A stretch of DNA of 64,000 nucleotides from Anaerolinea thermophila (GTDB lineage Bacteria > Chloroflexota > Anaerolineae > Anaerolineales > Anaerolineaceae). Positions 36,728 to 45,924 of this stretch are shown here, one piece after another (position 1 is the stretch's first letter; each line of letters begins with the position of its first letter). The notes under the pieces were generated by a model. That model was not told the DNA's origin and did no database searches. It was given only the letters and a program-made list of their open reading frames with translations. The translations under genes were made by a program, and so were the position numbers. The stretch is from the NCBI RefSeq assembly GCF_020723905.1, contig NZ_DYHZ01000003.1, positions 124,001 to 188,000 of the forward strand, given 5' to 3'.

Positions 36728-36850
36728 ACAACTCCGAAAGGTTACTTTAATCGGGAAAGCCAGTGACAAAAGCAAAAGGGGAACAAACTTTGGATTTATT
36801 ATAATTGAACTTAGAGGTTGTTTTTACCCCATTGGATTTAAGGAGAACAT

Positions 36851-39019
36851 ATGGCTCTTCCAAGTGTGGATGCTCTGCGCCAATCTCATCGGCTGTTGGC
36901 AGAATATCGCTATGAGATTCTGCCTGTAGTACGTGGTTACGCCAATCGCACCCTCTACATCAATCTCAACGATATGCGGATTCTGAGTAAACCAGTGACC
37001 GAGGAAATGAAGAAAACCTTCACTGGCGGCAGAGGGTTTGGCTTATGGTTGCTCTGGAATGCCACCACTCCACAGACACGATGGGACAGTCCTGAAAATG
37101 AACTGATTATTACAGGAGGTCCCATTGGAGGAATTACGCAATATCCGGGTACAGGAAAATGTACCGTACTTGCAATTTCTCCTCTTACTCATACTGTTTG
37201 CGACAGCAATGGTGGTGGCTATTTCGGACCATACCTGAAATTTTCTGGATGGGACGCGTTGGAAATTCAGGGTAAAGCCGAAAGAGATGTCATTATCTTC
37301 ATTGATGGGGATGAGGGAATGGTTCGAGTGGAAGAGGCTCCCCTTGAGGTTCTGGACACCCACATTTTGAACCGTCAGTTAACCGAGATGTATGCAAAAG
37401 ATGAAGAAGATTGGCGTTCCATTTCGGTGATCTCGTCCGGTCAGGCGGCAGACCATATACCAATGTGTGGTTTGAATATCAGTTATTACGACCCCAAGCG
37501 GAAGGACATTCGCATCAAACAGGCTGCCCGCGGCGGAATGGGACGGGTTATGCGGGATAAACACATCAAGGCGATTGTGGTTCGCTACAGCCAGATGGGA
37601 CCTTTGAGCAATGGGCCTGCGAAACCGGAATTATTGAGAAAAGCCGGACAAAGAATTAACCGTGAAATAGCCCTGTTTGATGCCTCTCAAAATGACATGC
37701 GGCATACAGGTACTCCCTATCTGGTTGAGATCATGAATCGCTTTGATTTACTTCCCATAGAGAATTTCCGCTATGGTTCTCATCCAGAAGCCAGCCGCAT
37801 TAATGGAGAAGTGTGGAAGGCTCGTTTTGATACCAAGTACCCGGATGGATGCTGGTACGGCTGTACCATGTCGTGTGCCCACAGTGTACCGCATTTCCAC
37901 TTACGCACAGGGCCCTACAAAGGGGAACCCGTACGGGTGGATGGACCTGAATATGAAACCCTGGGAGCGATTGGGTCGAATTTAAAAATTTTCAATCCTG
38001 AAGATGTCCTCGAAATCAGTTTCTACGCAGATACATACGGGATTGATGTTATTTCATTAGGAAATTCTCTTGCATTTGCGTTTGAGTGTTATGAATACGG
38101 CGTTCTCAACAAGGACATTACGGGGGGCTTGGAACTGGTATGGGGTAATGCGGACGTAGCCCTGGAATTGATTCACCAGATGGCGCGCGGGGAAGGGTTT
38201 GGTGTCATTGTAGGGCATGGTGTTCGCTTTATGAAGAAATACTTTGTTGAAAATTATGGCGCCGATCCCCAACTCATGCAGGATATTGGCATGGAGGTTA
38301 AGGGGTTAGAGATTTCAGAATACATGTCAAAAGAATCTCTTGCCCAGCAGGGTGGCTATGCCATGGCAAACAAAGGCGCCCAACATGATGAAGCCTGGCT
38401 CATTTTTATGGAAATGGTTCATAAGCAGTTACCCACTTTTGAGGCAAAAGCAGAAGCCCTTCACTATTTCCCAATGTGGCGCACGTGGTTCAGCATTCAT
38501 GGATTATGCAAACTTCCCTGGAACGATATCATTCCTGAGAGTAACAAGACAGCAAAAGAACCACAAAAGGTGCCTGAACATGTGGAGAACTACACCTGGC
38601 TGTATGAAGGGGTAACTGGGGAACCCATTGACATTGATGGTATCATTCTCCAGTCCGAGAAGGTCTATAACTTCCAGCGTCTGTTCAACTTGCGTTTGGG
38701 ATTTGGAACACGTCAATGGGATCGCCCTCCATACCGGGCAATGGGACCGGTTACAGAAAAAGAATATACCTCGCGCCAGGAACGATACGATACTCAACTT
38801 CGCGAGTTGGGATTAGATCCGGATGGAATGACAATCGAAGAGAAAATCAAGGCGTTGAGGAAACAGCGCGAAGAACGATACGAACAGTTATTGGATGCCG
38901 TGTATAAACGTCGTGGTTGGAATTCTAACGGTGTTCCAACCTTAGAAACGGTTCGGCGCCTCGGAATTGATTTCCCTGAAGTAGTGGAACTGATTCAAAA
39001 AGCTTCTCAGGTTCAGTAA
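36851..39019 (+). CDS. Aldehyde:ferredoxin oxidoreductase family protein (tungsten-pterin enzyme)
   Basis: 722 residues, longer than the typical 600-650. The N-terminal cofactor-binding domain shows FTGGRGFGLWLLW, ITGGPIGGITQYPGTGKCT, CDSNGGGYFGPYLKFSG and GMGRVMRDKHIKAIVV. The cluster cysteines are in CWYGCTMSC (CX3CX3C, where family members usually show CX2CX3C) with a later Cys in HGLCKLPWND. A C-terminal extension of about 60 charged residues (KALRKQREERYEQLL) is unusual. Likely chemistry is ferredoxin-linked oxidation of an aldehyde or a related low-potential reaction. The substrate is unknown. Confidence 0.88.
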   Translation: MALPSVDALRQSHRLLAEYRYEILPVVRGYANRTLYINLNDMRILSKPVTEEMKKTFTGGRGFGLWLLWNATTPQTRWDSPENELIITGGPIGGITQYPGTGKCTVLAISPLTHTVCDSNGGGYFGPYLKFSGWDALEIQGKAERDVIIFIDGDEGMVRVEEAPLEVLDTHILNRQLTEMYAKDEEDWRSISVISSGQAADHIPMCGLNISYYDPKRKDIRIKQAARGGMGRVMRDKHIKAIVVRYSQMGPLSNGPAKPELLRKAGQRINREIALFDASQNDMRHTGTPYLVEIMNRFDLLPIENFRYGSHPEASRINGEVWKARFDTKYPDGCWYGCTMSCAHSVPHFHLRTGPYKGEPVRVDGPEYETLGAIGSNLKIFNPEDVLEISFYADTYGIDVISLGNSLAFAFECYEYGVLNKDITGGLELVWGNADVALELIHQMARGEGFGVIVGHGVRFMKKYFVENYGADPQLMQDIGMEVKGLEISEYMSKESLAQQGGYAMANKGAQHDEAWLIFMEMVHKQLPTFEAKAEALHYFPMWRTWFSIHGLCKLPWNDIIPESNKTAKEPQKVPEHVENYTWLYEGVTGEPIDIDGIILQSEKVYNFQRLFNLRLGFGTRQWDRPPYRAMGPVTEKEYTSRQERYDTQLRELGLDPDGMTIEEKIKALRKQREERYEQLLDAVYKRRGWNSNGVPTLETVRRLGIDFPEVVELIQKASQVQ

Positions 39020-39040
39020 TTAGTTTGTTAGAAAACACAG

Positions 39041-39070
39041 GAGCGGGCACCATGCCCGCTCTCTCTTTAT
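39041..39070 (+). terminator. Intrinsic terminator after the AOR gene
   Basis: The stem GAGCGGGC/GCCCGCTC with loop ACCAT is followed by TCTCTTTAT. It lies 21 bp beyond the stop at 39019. Confidence 0.75.
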
Positions 39071-39137
39071 AAATTACATAAAATTTTATAGTATGTTCTC
39101 GCAAACATTATGGTAAACTAATTGTCAAGAGGGTATT

Positions 39138-39533
39138 ATGGAAGAAGAGAATAAGAAAACTGTGGTGGTGTACATAGAGGATGATCTGGATTTGATCGAC
39201 CTCGTTACACGCATTTTAACCCCGCGAGGTTTTGAAGTGAAGGGGGCGCATGGAGGACAAAAGGGGTTAGACCTGATTTTCCAATCCCCTCCTGATCTGG
39301 TTTTATTGGATTTGATGATGCCCGGTATGGATGGCTGGGAAGTGTACCAGCAGTTGAAAGCCAACCCTGCCACGAAAAACATACCGGTAATTGTCATTAC
39401 AGCCAAGGCACAGGACATTGATCGTGTTCTTGGTTTGCACATTGCTAAAGTACAGGATTACATTTGCAAACCTTTCCGACCTCAAGAGTTACTGGATAGC
39501 GTAGACCGAGTTCTTCGAGAGGTGAAAGCCTAG
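39138..39533 (+). CDS. Single-domain response regulator (CheY-like)
   Basis: 131 residues, receiver domain only. The acidic pocket is VVVYIEDDLDLID, the phosphorylated Asp is in LVLLDLMMPGMDGWEVY, the conserved Thr is in VIVITAKAQDID, and the Lys is in YICKPFRPQELL. No output domain and no histidine kinase is adjacent. GAGGG precedes the ATG. The next gene starts immediately after the stop, so the three genes to 41.3 kb are probably one operon. The target of the signal is unknown. Confidence 0.92.
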   Translation: MEEENKKTVVVYIEDDLDLIDLVTRILTPRGFEVKGAHGGQKGLDLIFQSPPDLVLLDLMMPGMDGWEVYQQLKANPATKNIPVIVITAKAQDIDRVLGLHIAKVQDYICKPFRPQELLDSVDRVLREVKA

Positions 39534-39899
39534 TTGCACGTTCGAATTGTTAATCATACTCATCCATACACCCCGGAAATTACAGCGAAGTATTGTGATC
39601 GCTTTTTTTGTCGTTTAAGAGGGTTGATGTTTTCGCCTTTCTTAACGGATACAGAAGGTCTCCTTCTGGTAGAACCCAGAGATTCTCGCATTGGTTCCTC
39701 AATTCATATGTTTTTCATGCGCTTTGATATTGGCGCAGTTTGGATTAATTCAGCCATGAAAGTAGTGGATCGAAAAATGGCTTACCGCTGGCAGTCCAAT
39801 TTAACACCTTGTGCCCCTGCCAGATTTATCCTTGAAATACACCCTTCTCAATTGAATCATTTTCATATCGGTGATGAAATTTCTTTTGAAGCGGTATGA
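39534..39899 (+). CDS. DUF192 protein
   Basis: 121 residues with the DUF192 pattern CRLRGLMFSPFL, SIHMFFMRFDIGAVWIN and VVDRKMAYRWQSNLTPCAPARFILEI. The family is widespread and uncharacterised, often secreted. Here no signal peptide is visible. The start is a TTG directly after the stop of the response regulator, and its stop overlaps the next gene by ATGA, so translation is coupled on both sides. Confidence 0.85.
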   Translation: MHVRIVNHTHPYTPEITAKYCDRFFCRLRGLMFSPFLTDTEGLLLVEPRDSRIGSSIHMFFMRFDIGAVWINSAMKVVDRKMAYRWQSNLTPCAPARFILEIHPSQLNHFHIGDEISFEAV

Positions 39900-41293
39900 T
39901 CATTAAAAAACTGTCTCTCTTCTTTCTGATTAGCCTGCTCTTGCTTTTCAGTGTCTCTACTGTCAGTGCGCAAGACCAGACTCCATCTGCACCGGTGTAT
40001 ATTGTTCAATCCGGCGATACGATGTACACCATTGCGCTTCGATTTAATATTTCATTGAATGACCTGATTACGGCGAATCCTTCAATCAATCCTGATGTCC
40101 TACAGGCAGGTATGGAGATAGTCATTCCAGGTTTGAATGGTGTTAGTGGTATATTGAACACCGAATCCATCCCTTTAGGTCTGGGGTTGGATGATCTTGC
40201 GCGTTTCCGAAATGTCCCCAAAGACTTACTGATTAAACTCAACAAGATAACCAGCCCGGCGGAAGTATATGCGGGTTCAAACCTGATCATCCCTCAAGAA
40301 GAACAGCCTTCTTACATGGCGGGTTTGGGAAAATTATCCCCTCAACACAGTCTCCTTCAGGTAGCAGCAGAAAAGAGTTTGAATCCCTGGACAATTGCTC
40401 TGGCGCATCAGCAAAACAATCCACAGATCATTCTTTCAGGGGAGATGCTCTACTCACCCTCGAAAGAAGAAGTGCCGCCTCCTAATCCATTAATGCCTGT
40501 TGTGCAGTCGGTTGTGTTGTCTCCGTTACCTCTTGTTCAGGGACGTACGGTGGTGGTTACCGTTTCTACATCTCAACCGGTGGAAATTTCGGGTGCATTA
40601 AATGGCAGATCGCTTCAGTTTTTCCCAAATGGGGAAAATGAGGTGGTTGCCATACAGGGCATCCATGCCATGACAGAACCTGGATTGATTCCCTTTGGTA
40701 TCCAGGTGCAAACTTCAGATGGGAATGTTCTTCGTTTTCAACAGGATATTCTTCTCATGTCGGGGTATTATCCTCAAGATCCACCCCTCTCTGTCGATCC
40801 GGCTACGATAGCACCCGAAAACACTAAACCGGAAGACGACTTGATACGGGAAATTGTCTCAAAAGTCACACCTCAAAAATTATGGCAAGGTATGTTTACC
40901 TTACCTGTGGATGAGCCGGTTTGCATCCGCTCCGGATATGGTAATCGTCGTTCATATAATGGTAGCCCTTACACCTATTTCCATACAGGATTGGATTACG
41001 GGGTTTGCGCGAATTTAAATATTCGTGCACCAGCCGCTGGTGTGGTTGTTTATACAGGAGACTTAACTGTAAGAGGAAAATCTACCATCATTGATCATGG
41101 CTGGGGAATTTTCAGTGGTATATGGCATCAGCAGGAAATTCTGGTTAAGGTAGGAGACAAAGTTGAGCCTGGACAGTTGATTGGGCTGATAGGAGGCACG
41201 GGGAGGGTTACGGGACCGCATCTCCATTGGGAAGTATGGGCAAATGGGGTTCAGGTCAACCCTCAACAATGGTTAGAACAAAGTTTTCCCTGA
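39896..41293 (+). CDS. Secreted LysM and M23 peptidase (cell-wall hydrolase)
   Basis: 465 residues. A signal peptide (LSLFFLISLLLLFSVSTVSA) precedes two LysM-like units: YIVQSGDTMYTIALRFNISL with GMEIVIPG, and a weaker one near 90-130. A Pro-rich linker with an immunoglobulin-like region leads to a C-terminal M23 domain with metal ligands in HTGLDYG and HLHWEVW. It is predicted to be exported and to cut peptidoglycan cross-links or act as an amidase activator. It is third in the response-regulator transcript. Confidence 0.88.
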   Translation: MIIKKLSLFFLISLLLLFSVSTVSAQDQTPSAPVYIVQSGDTMYTIALRFNISLNDLITANPSINPDVLQAGMEIVIPGLNGVSGILNTESIPLGLGLDDLARFRNVPKDLLIKLNKITSPAEVYAGSNLIIPQEEQPSYMAGLGKLSPQHSLLQVAAEKSLNPWTIALAHQQNNPQIILSGEMLYSPSKEEVPPPNPLMPVVQSVVLSPLPLVQGRTVVVTVSTSQPVEISGALNGRSLQFFPNGENEVVAIQGIHAMTEPGLIPFGIQVQTSDGNVLRFQQDILLMSGYYPQDPPLSVDPATIAPENTKPEDDLIREIVSKVTPQKLWQGMFTLPVDEPVCIRSGYGNRRSYNGSPYTYFHTGLDYGVCANLNIRAPAAGVVVYTGDLTVRGKSTIIDHGWGIFSGIWHQQEILVKVGDKVEPGQLIGLIGGTGRVTGPHLHWEVWANGVQVNPQQWLEQSFP

Positions 41294-41338
41294 AATGTAA
41301 AGTATAATTGGAACGACTCCGAAGAATGCGGGTGAAAC

Positions 41339-42925
41339 ATGAAAGGAAATACCACAGGTTTGATCGAACGATACTGGCAGGACTTTAAAATTCAAGAAGA
41401 GGACCTTGAATTTATTTATAACTATCTTTTGGAAACCGAAATTCCTTTGACAACGGAAGAACTGGTATCTCTTCTGGTAAAAGAACGCATTCGTCGAGAG
41501 AAAGAAACCCTCAGGAAAAAACAAGAGAGTGCAGGTGCCATCTATTACCCCAGAGAGGTTTATTCTATAGGGCAGGTTATACAATTCCCGGTATTGAATT
41601 GGGAAAAAGGAAAAGTTCTCCAGATTCGCCCGGGGTATAACCCTGAATTACCCCCATTTCAGGTTATGGAAGTGCAACTGGAGAGCGGGGAAATGAAATC
41701 CTTTGCCATGGGATTGGACGCCCATGCTTTGAATGACCTTCCTGTACAGATAGATGAGGACACACTCTTTGACGAAAAAACGGTTTTCAGTCAGTTTGGG
41801 GTAATTTTACAGCGCCGGATTGAAGAACAGTTATCTTCTAATCCTGATCTGGTCCGAATTGCAGGAAGATGGTTCCCTCGGGCGTTGCTGGTAGATATTC
41901 ATGTAGGACATTTGAATCTTGCTGAAGCCATTTTGGAAATGGAAGGGGGCGGCCCACTTCCTACTCGGGTTCTTATGGAACAATTGGATTTACCCAAAGA
42001 TGTAAATCCGAAACTGATCGAGTTCTCGCTCAACCTTGCATTGCAGGAAGATGAACGCTTTGATGAAGTTGGTCCTGCGGGAAAAATTCTCTGGTTCCTG
42101 AAGCGTATGGAGCCGCAGGACGTTCAAACTCCCCCGGTCTACCTTCAATATACTCCACAACCTTATGATCAACAGCAAGTGCTTCCTCTTTTAGAGCAGT
42201 TTGAGGGTTCAGTTGTAGATGAACTTGACACCCAAATCTGCCCTAAGGTGGGAGAAGAAGAAGCAACACTTGCCCTCTTATATCCTCACTTCCGTTCCGG
42301 GACTTTGCCTTTGTGTGACGCATTTTATCGATTCTTCCCTACTGCCTATGAGTCCCCCCGTGTACAGTTTACGTTTGTAGACGAACAACGAGGAGAAAAA
42401 TTCTCTGGATGGGTGGTACGTCCATTTCGCTATGTGTACGGCTTGAGGGATTGGTTCTTAAAAAATGAGTGTATTCCGGGCTCTTTAATTACCATCCGCA
42501 GAGGTGCAGAAGCCGGAGAGGTGATTATCCGAGCCAATCGAAAGAGACCGACCCGTGAGTGGATGAGGACTGTTGTGATTGGTTCTGATGGGGGAATTGT
42601 CTTCACCATGCTGAAACACAATATCAGCACGCTGGTAGATGAACGCATGGGACTGGTGATCAGCGATCAGAATGCTTTGGATCAGGTTTGGCAAAGTTCA
42701 AAACACCGAAGTTCATTAAAAAATGTTACCCGTGCCATGATGAGGGAATTGGCGAAACTTAGCCCACAAGGACATGTCCACGCTCAGGAACTGTACGCTG
42801 CGGTCAATGTGGTCAAGCGTGTTCCCCCCGGACTGATTTTGAGCATTTTGCTGGAAAGTCCCTGGGCAACCCATTTGGGAGATCTGTATTTCCGCTTTGC
42901 TGAAATTTCAGAAAGTGAGGAATAA
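41339..42925 (+). CDS. Unknown 528-residue protein
   Basis: Not recognised. The protein is soluble and largely charged. An N-terminal helical segment (IEEDLEFIYNYLLETEIPLT-like, TTEELVSLLVKERIRRE) looks like a winged-helix or DNA-binding start. A middle region has small beta strands (GQVIQFPVLNWEKGKVLQIRPG). A C-terminal part follows (RAMMRELAKLSPQGHVHAQELYAAVNVV). There is no catalytic motif. It is followed 2 bp later by the 145-residue gene, so the two are probably co-transcribed. A TATAAT-like sequence precedes the start, but there is no convincing -35. Confidence 0.72.
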   Translation: MKGNTTGLIERYWQDFKIQEEDLEFIYNYLLETEIPLTTEELVSLLVKERIRREKETLRKKQESAGAIYYPREVYSIGQVIQFPVLNWEKGKVLQIRPGYNPELPPFQVMEVQLESGEMKSFAMGLDAHALNDLPVQIDEDTLFDEKTVFSQFGVILQRRIEEQLSSNPDLVRIAGRWFPRALLVDIHVGHLNLAEAILEMEGGGPLPTRVLMEQLDLPKDVNPKLIEFSLNLALQEDERFDEVGPAGKILWFLKRMEPQDVQTPPVYLQYTPQPYDQQQVLPLLEQFEGSVVDELDTQICPKVGEEEATLALLYPHFRSGTLPLCDAFYRFFPTAYESPRVQFTFVDEQRGEKFSGWVVRPFRYVYGLRDWFLKNECIPGSLITIRRGAEAGEVIIRANRKRPTREWMRTVVIGSDGGIVFTMLKHNISTLVDERMGLVISDQNALDQVWQSSKHRSSLKNVTRAMMRELAKLSPQGHVHAQELYAAVNVVKRVPPGLILSILLESPWATHLGDLYFRFAEISESEE

Positions 42926-42927
42926 TC

Positions 42928-43365
42928 ATGCCCGAAATCAAACGCTTTACCTTGATGAAACCTACAATGGATACTCCTTTCTACATTGACTTCAACTGGT
43001 GGAGTGAACAGGGACAGGATCCGAATGTATTCCTGCAGGAATATCTTTGCCCGGAACATCAGGCGGCGTTTGAACAAAATCAGAGCGTAAAAATTGATTG
43101 GGTTGACCCACAAACTGGGGAAGTCCTTTCTGTGGATGGTTTGCAACATGTCTTAATCCAGCATTGCGCCAGACAACCCGATTTTATTAATAAGCACACC
43201 TCTCTGGTTGACGCAGTATTTCGAATCTTATTAGCCAGCGGAAATACTCCTATGACACCTGTTCAGTTAAGCAAAGAGATTGGTAAACCCGCTGATCTGA
43301 TTTTACGGACACTATCCAGCGGCCGAATTTTTATGGGAATTCGCCCTAAATTTGTTCAAAAGTAG
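42928..43365 (+). CDS. Unknown 145-residue protein, possible winged helix
   Basis: Not recognised. The first half contains the hydrophobic-aromatic PFYIDFNWWSEQGQDPN and a CPEH motif. The C-terminal 60 residues (VDAVFRILLASGNTPMTPVQLSKEIGKPADLILRTL) look like a winged-helix domain, as in DNA-binding proteins. It starts 2 bp after the 528-residue gene and lies 3 bp before the YbaK-type gene. A role with the upstream protein is an inference from spacing only. Confidence 0.68.
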   Translation: MPEIKRFTLMKPTMDTPFYIDFNWWSEQGQDPNVFLQEYLCPEHQAAFEQNQSVKIDWVDPQTGEVLSVDGLQHVLIQHCARQPDFINKHTSLVDAVFRILLASGNTPMTPVQLSKEIGKPADLILRTLSSGRIFMGIRPKFVQK

Positions 43366-43368
43366 ACA

Positions 43369-43833
43369 ATGCAATTAACTTCTGCGGCGATTGAATACCT
43401 GAGACAAAAAAATATTCCATTTTCCACCATTATTCATCCAACGAATCTGACAACACTGGACGAGATAGCCCGTTTTCGTGGGCAAACGATTTCTCAAATA
43501 ATTCGTTCCCTTGTATTTCGGTACTCTGATAAAGACTACGTTCTTGTGCTTGCCCAGGCCGGAAATAATGTGGATTGGAAGACTTTGAGAGATACATTAG
43601 GGGTGAGAAGAATCACTACGGCGACACCGGATGAGGTGTTCAGAATTACCGGCTACATAACTGGCTCAGTTTCCCCCTTTGGACTGTTACAGAAAATACC
43701 GGTGTTTGTAAGCCGCAAAATCCTTCAAGAAGAAATTGTGTCAACAGGTTCGGGAATCCCTCAAGTTGCTTTGGTCCTTCTGGTGAAACATTTCTTTCAG
43801 GCATTGGAAGATTACCAACTGGCGGATTTCTAA
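43369..43833 (+). CDS. YbaK/EbsC-type aminoacyl-tRNA deacylase-like protein
   Basis: 154 residues matching the YbaK/ProX editing domain: IIRSLVFRYSDKDYVLVLAQ followed by GNNVDWKTLRDTLGVRRITTATPDEVFRITGY, and the SVSPFGL loop. Family members hydrolyse mischarged tRNAs such as Cys-tRNA-Pro. The Lys usually found in the substrate pocket is not certain here. It forms the end of a compact plus-strand group and overlaps the convergent histidine phosphatase gene by 4 bp. Confidence 0.85.
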   Translation: MQLTSAAIEYLRQKNIPFSTIIHPTNLTTLDEIARFRGQTISQIIRSLVFRYSDKDYVLVLAQAGNNVDWKTLRDTLGVRRITTATPDEVFRITGYITGSVSPFGLLQKIPVFVSRKILQEEIVSTGSGIPQVALVLLVKHFFQALEDYQLADF

Positions 43834-44540
43834 ACCGAACGCAGGTGTGGGGGAAGATAAGAAACAAAATTGTGAAACACCAAAACAGGTTCATCGCCTT
43901 CAAAGTCAAGGCGACTGATGCCTGCATTATTCAGGCGAAACCATAAGGGACGAAGTCCTTCCAGCCCCATCACTGCAACAAGGAAGTGCACATAAAAACC
44001 GGCATGGCTGACAACAGCCACGCAATCATCCGATCCTCCATGTCTTTCCAGAAGTTCTTTAAGCACTCTTCGTGCTCGCACATCTCTTTCCCCTTCTTCC
44101 TCAAAAGCACGATTCCACCAGCCATTTTCATGAATATAATTTTCTGTGAGCAGGTCAGGGAACCATTCCTGCACCTGCGCAAGGTTTATTCCCGGGCGAG
44201 GGTCTTTTTCTCCGGTAATCGGGTTTGTCAGATACATTCCACCGCATTCATGCCAGTCTTTCCACACCCTTAGAGGCTTTCCAATGGCTTGAGAAATTTG
44301 TGTGCCTGTAGCAATGGCTCTATACATGGGACTGCAGTAAAGATGTGTGATGGGAAATCCGCCCTGATTGTTTTTTTCAGTAGGATCACTGCCTCTATAC
44401 AAAAATTCGGCAAGCCGTTGGGCTTGTATCTTTCCTAAATCGCTTAAACGAGGGTCATCAGAACGTCCATTTTCTGAACCTGTTCTTTCATAGAGAGCAT
44501 TGTTTTCAGATTGAGCATGACGGATGAAATATAATTTCAT
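43830..44540 (-). CDS. Histidine phosphatase (phosphoglycerate-mutase-like)
   Basis: 236 residues. The catalytic RHG-type motif is FIRHAQSENNALYER, followed by LSDLGKIQAQRLAEFLY, SPMYRAIATGTQISQA and a second His in AVVSHAGFYVHF. These residues fit a phosphatase or a cofactor-dependent mutase. The central segment is long for the minimal family. The substrate is unknown. It is convergent with the YbaK gene and divergent from sdaA. Confidence 0.88.
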   Translation of the reverse strand: MKLYFIRHAQSENNALYERTGSENGRSDDPRLSDLGKIQAQRLAEFLYRGSDPTEKNNQGGFPITHLYCSPMYRAIATGTQISQAIGKPLRVWKDWHECGGMYLTNPITGEKDPRPGINLAQVQEWFPDLLTENYIHENGWWNRAFEEEGERDVRARRVLKELLERHGGSDDCVAVVSHAGFYVHFLVAVMGLEGLRPLWFRLNNAGISRLDFEGDEPVLVFHNFVSYLPPHLRSV

Positions 44541-44691
44541 TTACCCTGACCTTTCCTTGGAGTTTCGGAGTACAATTTTACCATTCTCATTTGAGTCAAT
44601 CATGGTGGTCCTTACCTCCATGTTATTGATTTGACGTTGTCTTTCTAAAAGGATTCTGGACAAGGAACTGCTTTTTTCAGGAAGGCAAACT

Positions 44692-45924
44692 GTGAAATCT
44701 ATCCGGGAACTCTATCGTATTGGACACGGACCCTCCAGCAGTCATACCATGGGTCCTCGCCGGGCGGCGGAAATTTTTAAACAACGAAATCCTGAAGCCA
44801 GAAAATTTCGCGTGGTCCTTTATTCCAGCCTTGCTGCTACAGGAAAGGGACACTTAACAGATGTTGCTATTCAGGAGGCTTTATCTCCTCTCCCTGTGGA
44901 AATTTTATGGTTTCCAGATCGACAACTTCCCCTACATCCTAATGGGATGGAATGGTTTGCCATAGGGGATGACGATGCGATTCTGTCCAGATGGGTGGTT
45001 TACAGCATTGGTGGGGGTGCCTTGCGCGTGGAAGGGGAACCTGAAGAAGATTTCCCTGATATCTATCCTCTTACTACCCTCCAGGAGATAATGAAAGAGT
45101 GCATTCGTTATGGCAAGACATTCTGGGAGTATGTTATAGAGGTTGAGGGGGAGGGAATATGGGATTATCTTCGAGAAGTGAATCAGGTGATGCATCAGGC
45201 TATACAGAGGGGCATTGAAACAGAAGGCGTTTTGCCTGGCGGATTGGGGCTTCCTCGCAGGGCGTGGACCTTTTATCGGAAAATTTCCTTAAGCGGCGGT
45301 TACCTGGTCAAAGAAGGCTACATCCCGGCATATGCTTTGGCAGTTGCTGAGGAAAACGCTGCAGGCGGTCTGGTCGTTACTGCGCCCACATGCGGTTCCA
45401 GTGGGGTCCTGCCTGCGGTCATCAGACACATTGAAGATACTATCCCTACGACGGAGTCTCAGGTCTTGAGGGCGCTGGCAACTGCGGGTTTAATCGGTAA
45501 TCTGGTCAAAGAAAACGCTTCCATTTCTGGGGCAGAAGTAGGATGTCAGGGGGAAATTGGGACAGCCTGTGCCATGGCAGCCGCTGCTGCGGCTCAATTG
45601 ATGGGTGGCTCAGTTCGCCAGATCGAATACGCCGCTGAAATGGGATTGGAACATCACCTGGGTTTAACCTGTGACCCGGTGAATGGATTGGTTCAAATAC
45701 CCTGTATTGAACGAAATGTCTTTGCGGCAACCCGGGCACTAGATTGCGCCACGTTTGCTTGTTACTCCGATGGCAATCATCGCGTATCTTTTGATGAGGT
45801 CGTACGCGTGATGAAGCAGACCGGTCATGATCTACCTTCTTTGTATAGAGAAACAGCGGTAGGCGGACTGGCTACCGCCTACCGGCTTCCTCCGCAAAAG
45901 CCAGAAAATCCTACTCCACTGTAA
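44692..45924 (+). CDS. sdaA: L-serine ammonia-lyase (iron-sulfur type), single chain
   Basis: Deaminates serine to pyruvate with a [4Fe-4S] cluster. 410 residues, slightly shorter than the 455-residue enterobacterial enzymes. The N-terminal beta domain starts [22 protein letters not shown]. The alpha domain has [34 protein letters not shown] and [16 protein letters not shown], which supply the cluster cysteines. The start is GTG at 44692 after AGGAAGG. The 3' end overlaps the convergent glmS gene by 14 bp. Confidence 0.93.
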   Translation: MKSIRELYRIGHGPSSSHTMGPRRAAEIFKQRNPEARKFRVVLYSSLAATGKGHLTDVAIQEALSPLPVEILWFPDRQLPLHPNGMEWFAIGDDDAILSRWVVYSIGGGALRVEGEPEEDFPDIYPLTTLQEIMKECIRYGKTFWEYVIEVEGEGIWDYLREVNQVMHQAIQRGIETEGVLPGGLGLPRRAWTFYRKISLSGGYLVKEGYIPAYALAVAEENAAGGLVVTAPTCGSSGVLPAVIRHIEDTIPTTESQVLRALATAGLIGNLVKENASISGAEVGCQGEIGTACAMAAAAAAQLMGGSVRQIEYAAEMGLEHHLGLTCDPVNGLVQIPCIERNVFAATRALDCATFACYSDGNHRVSFDEVVRVMKQTGHDLPSLYRETAVGGLATAYRLPPQKPENPTPL

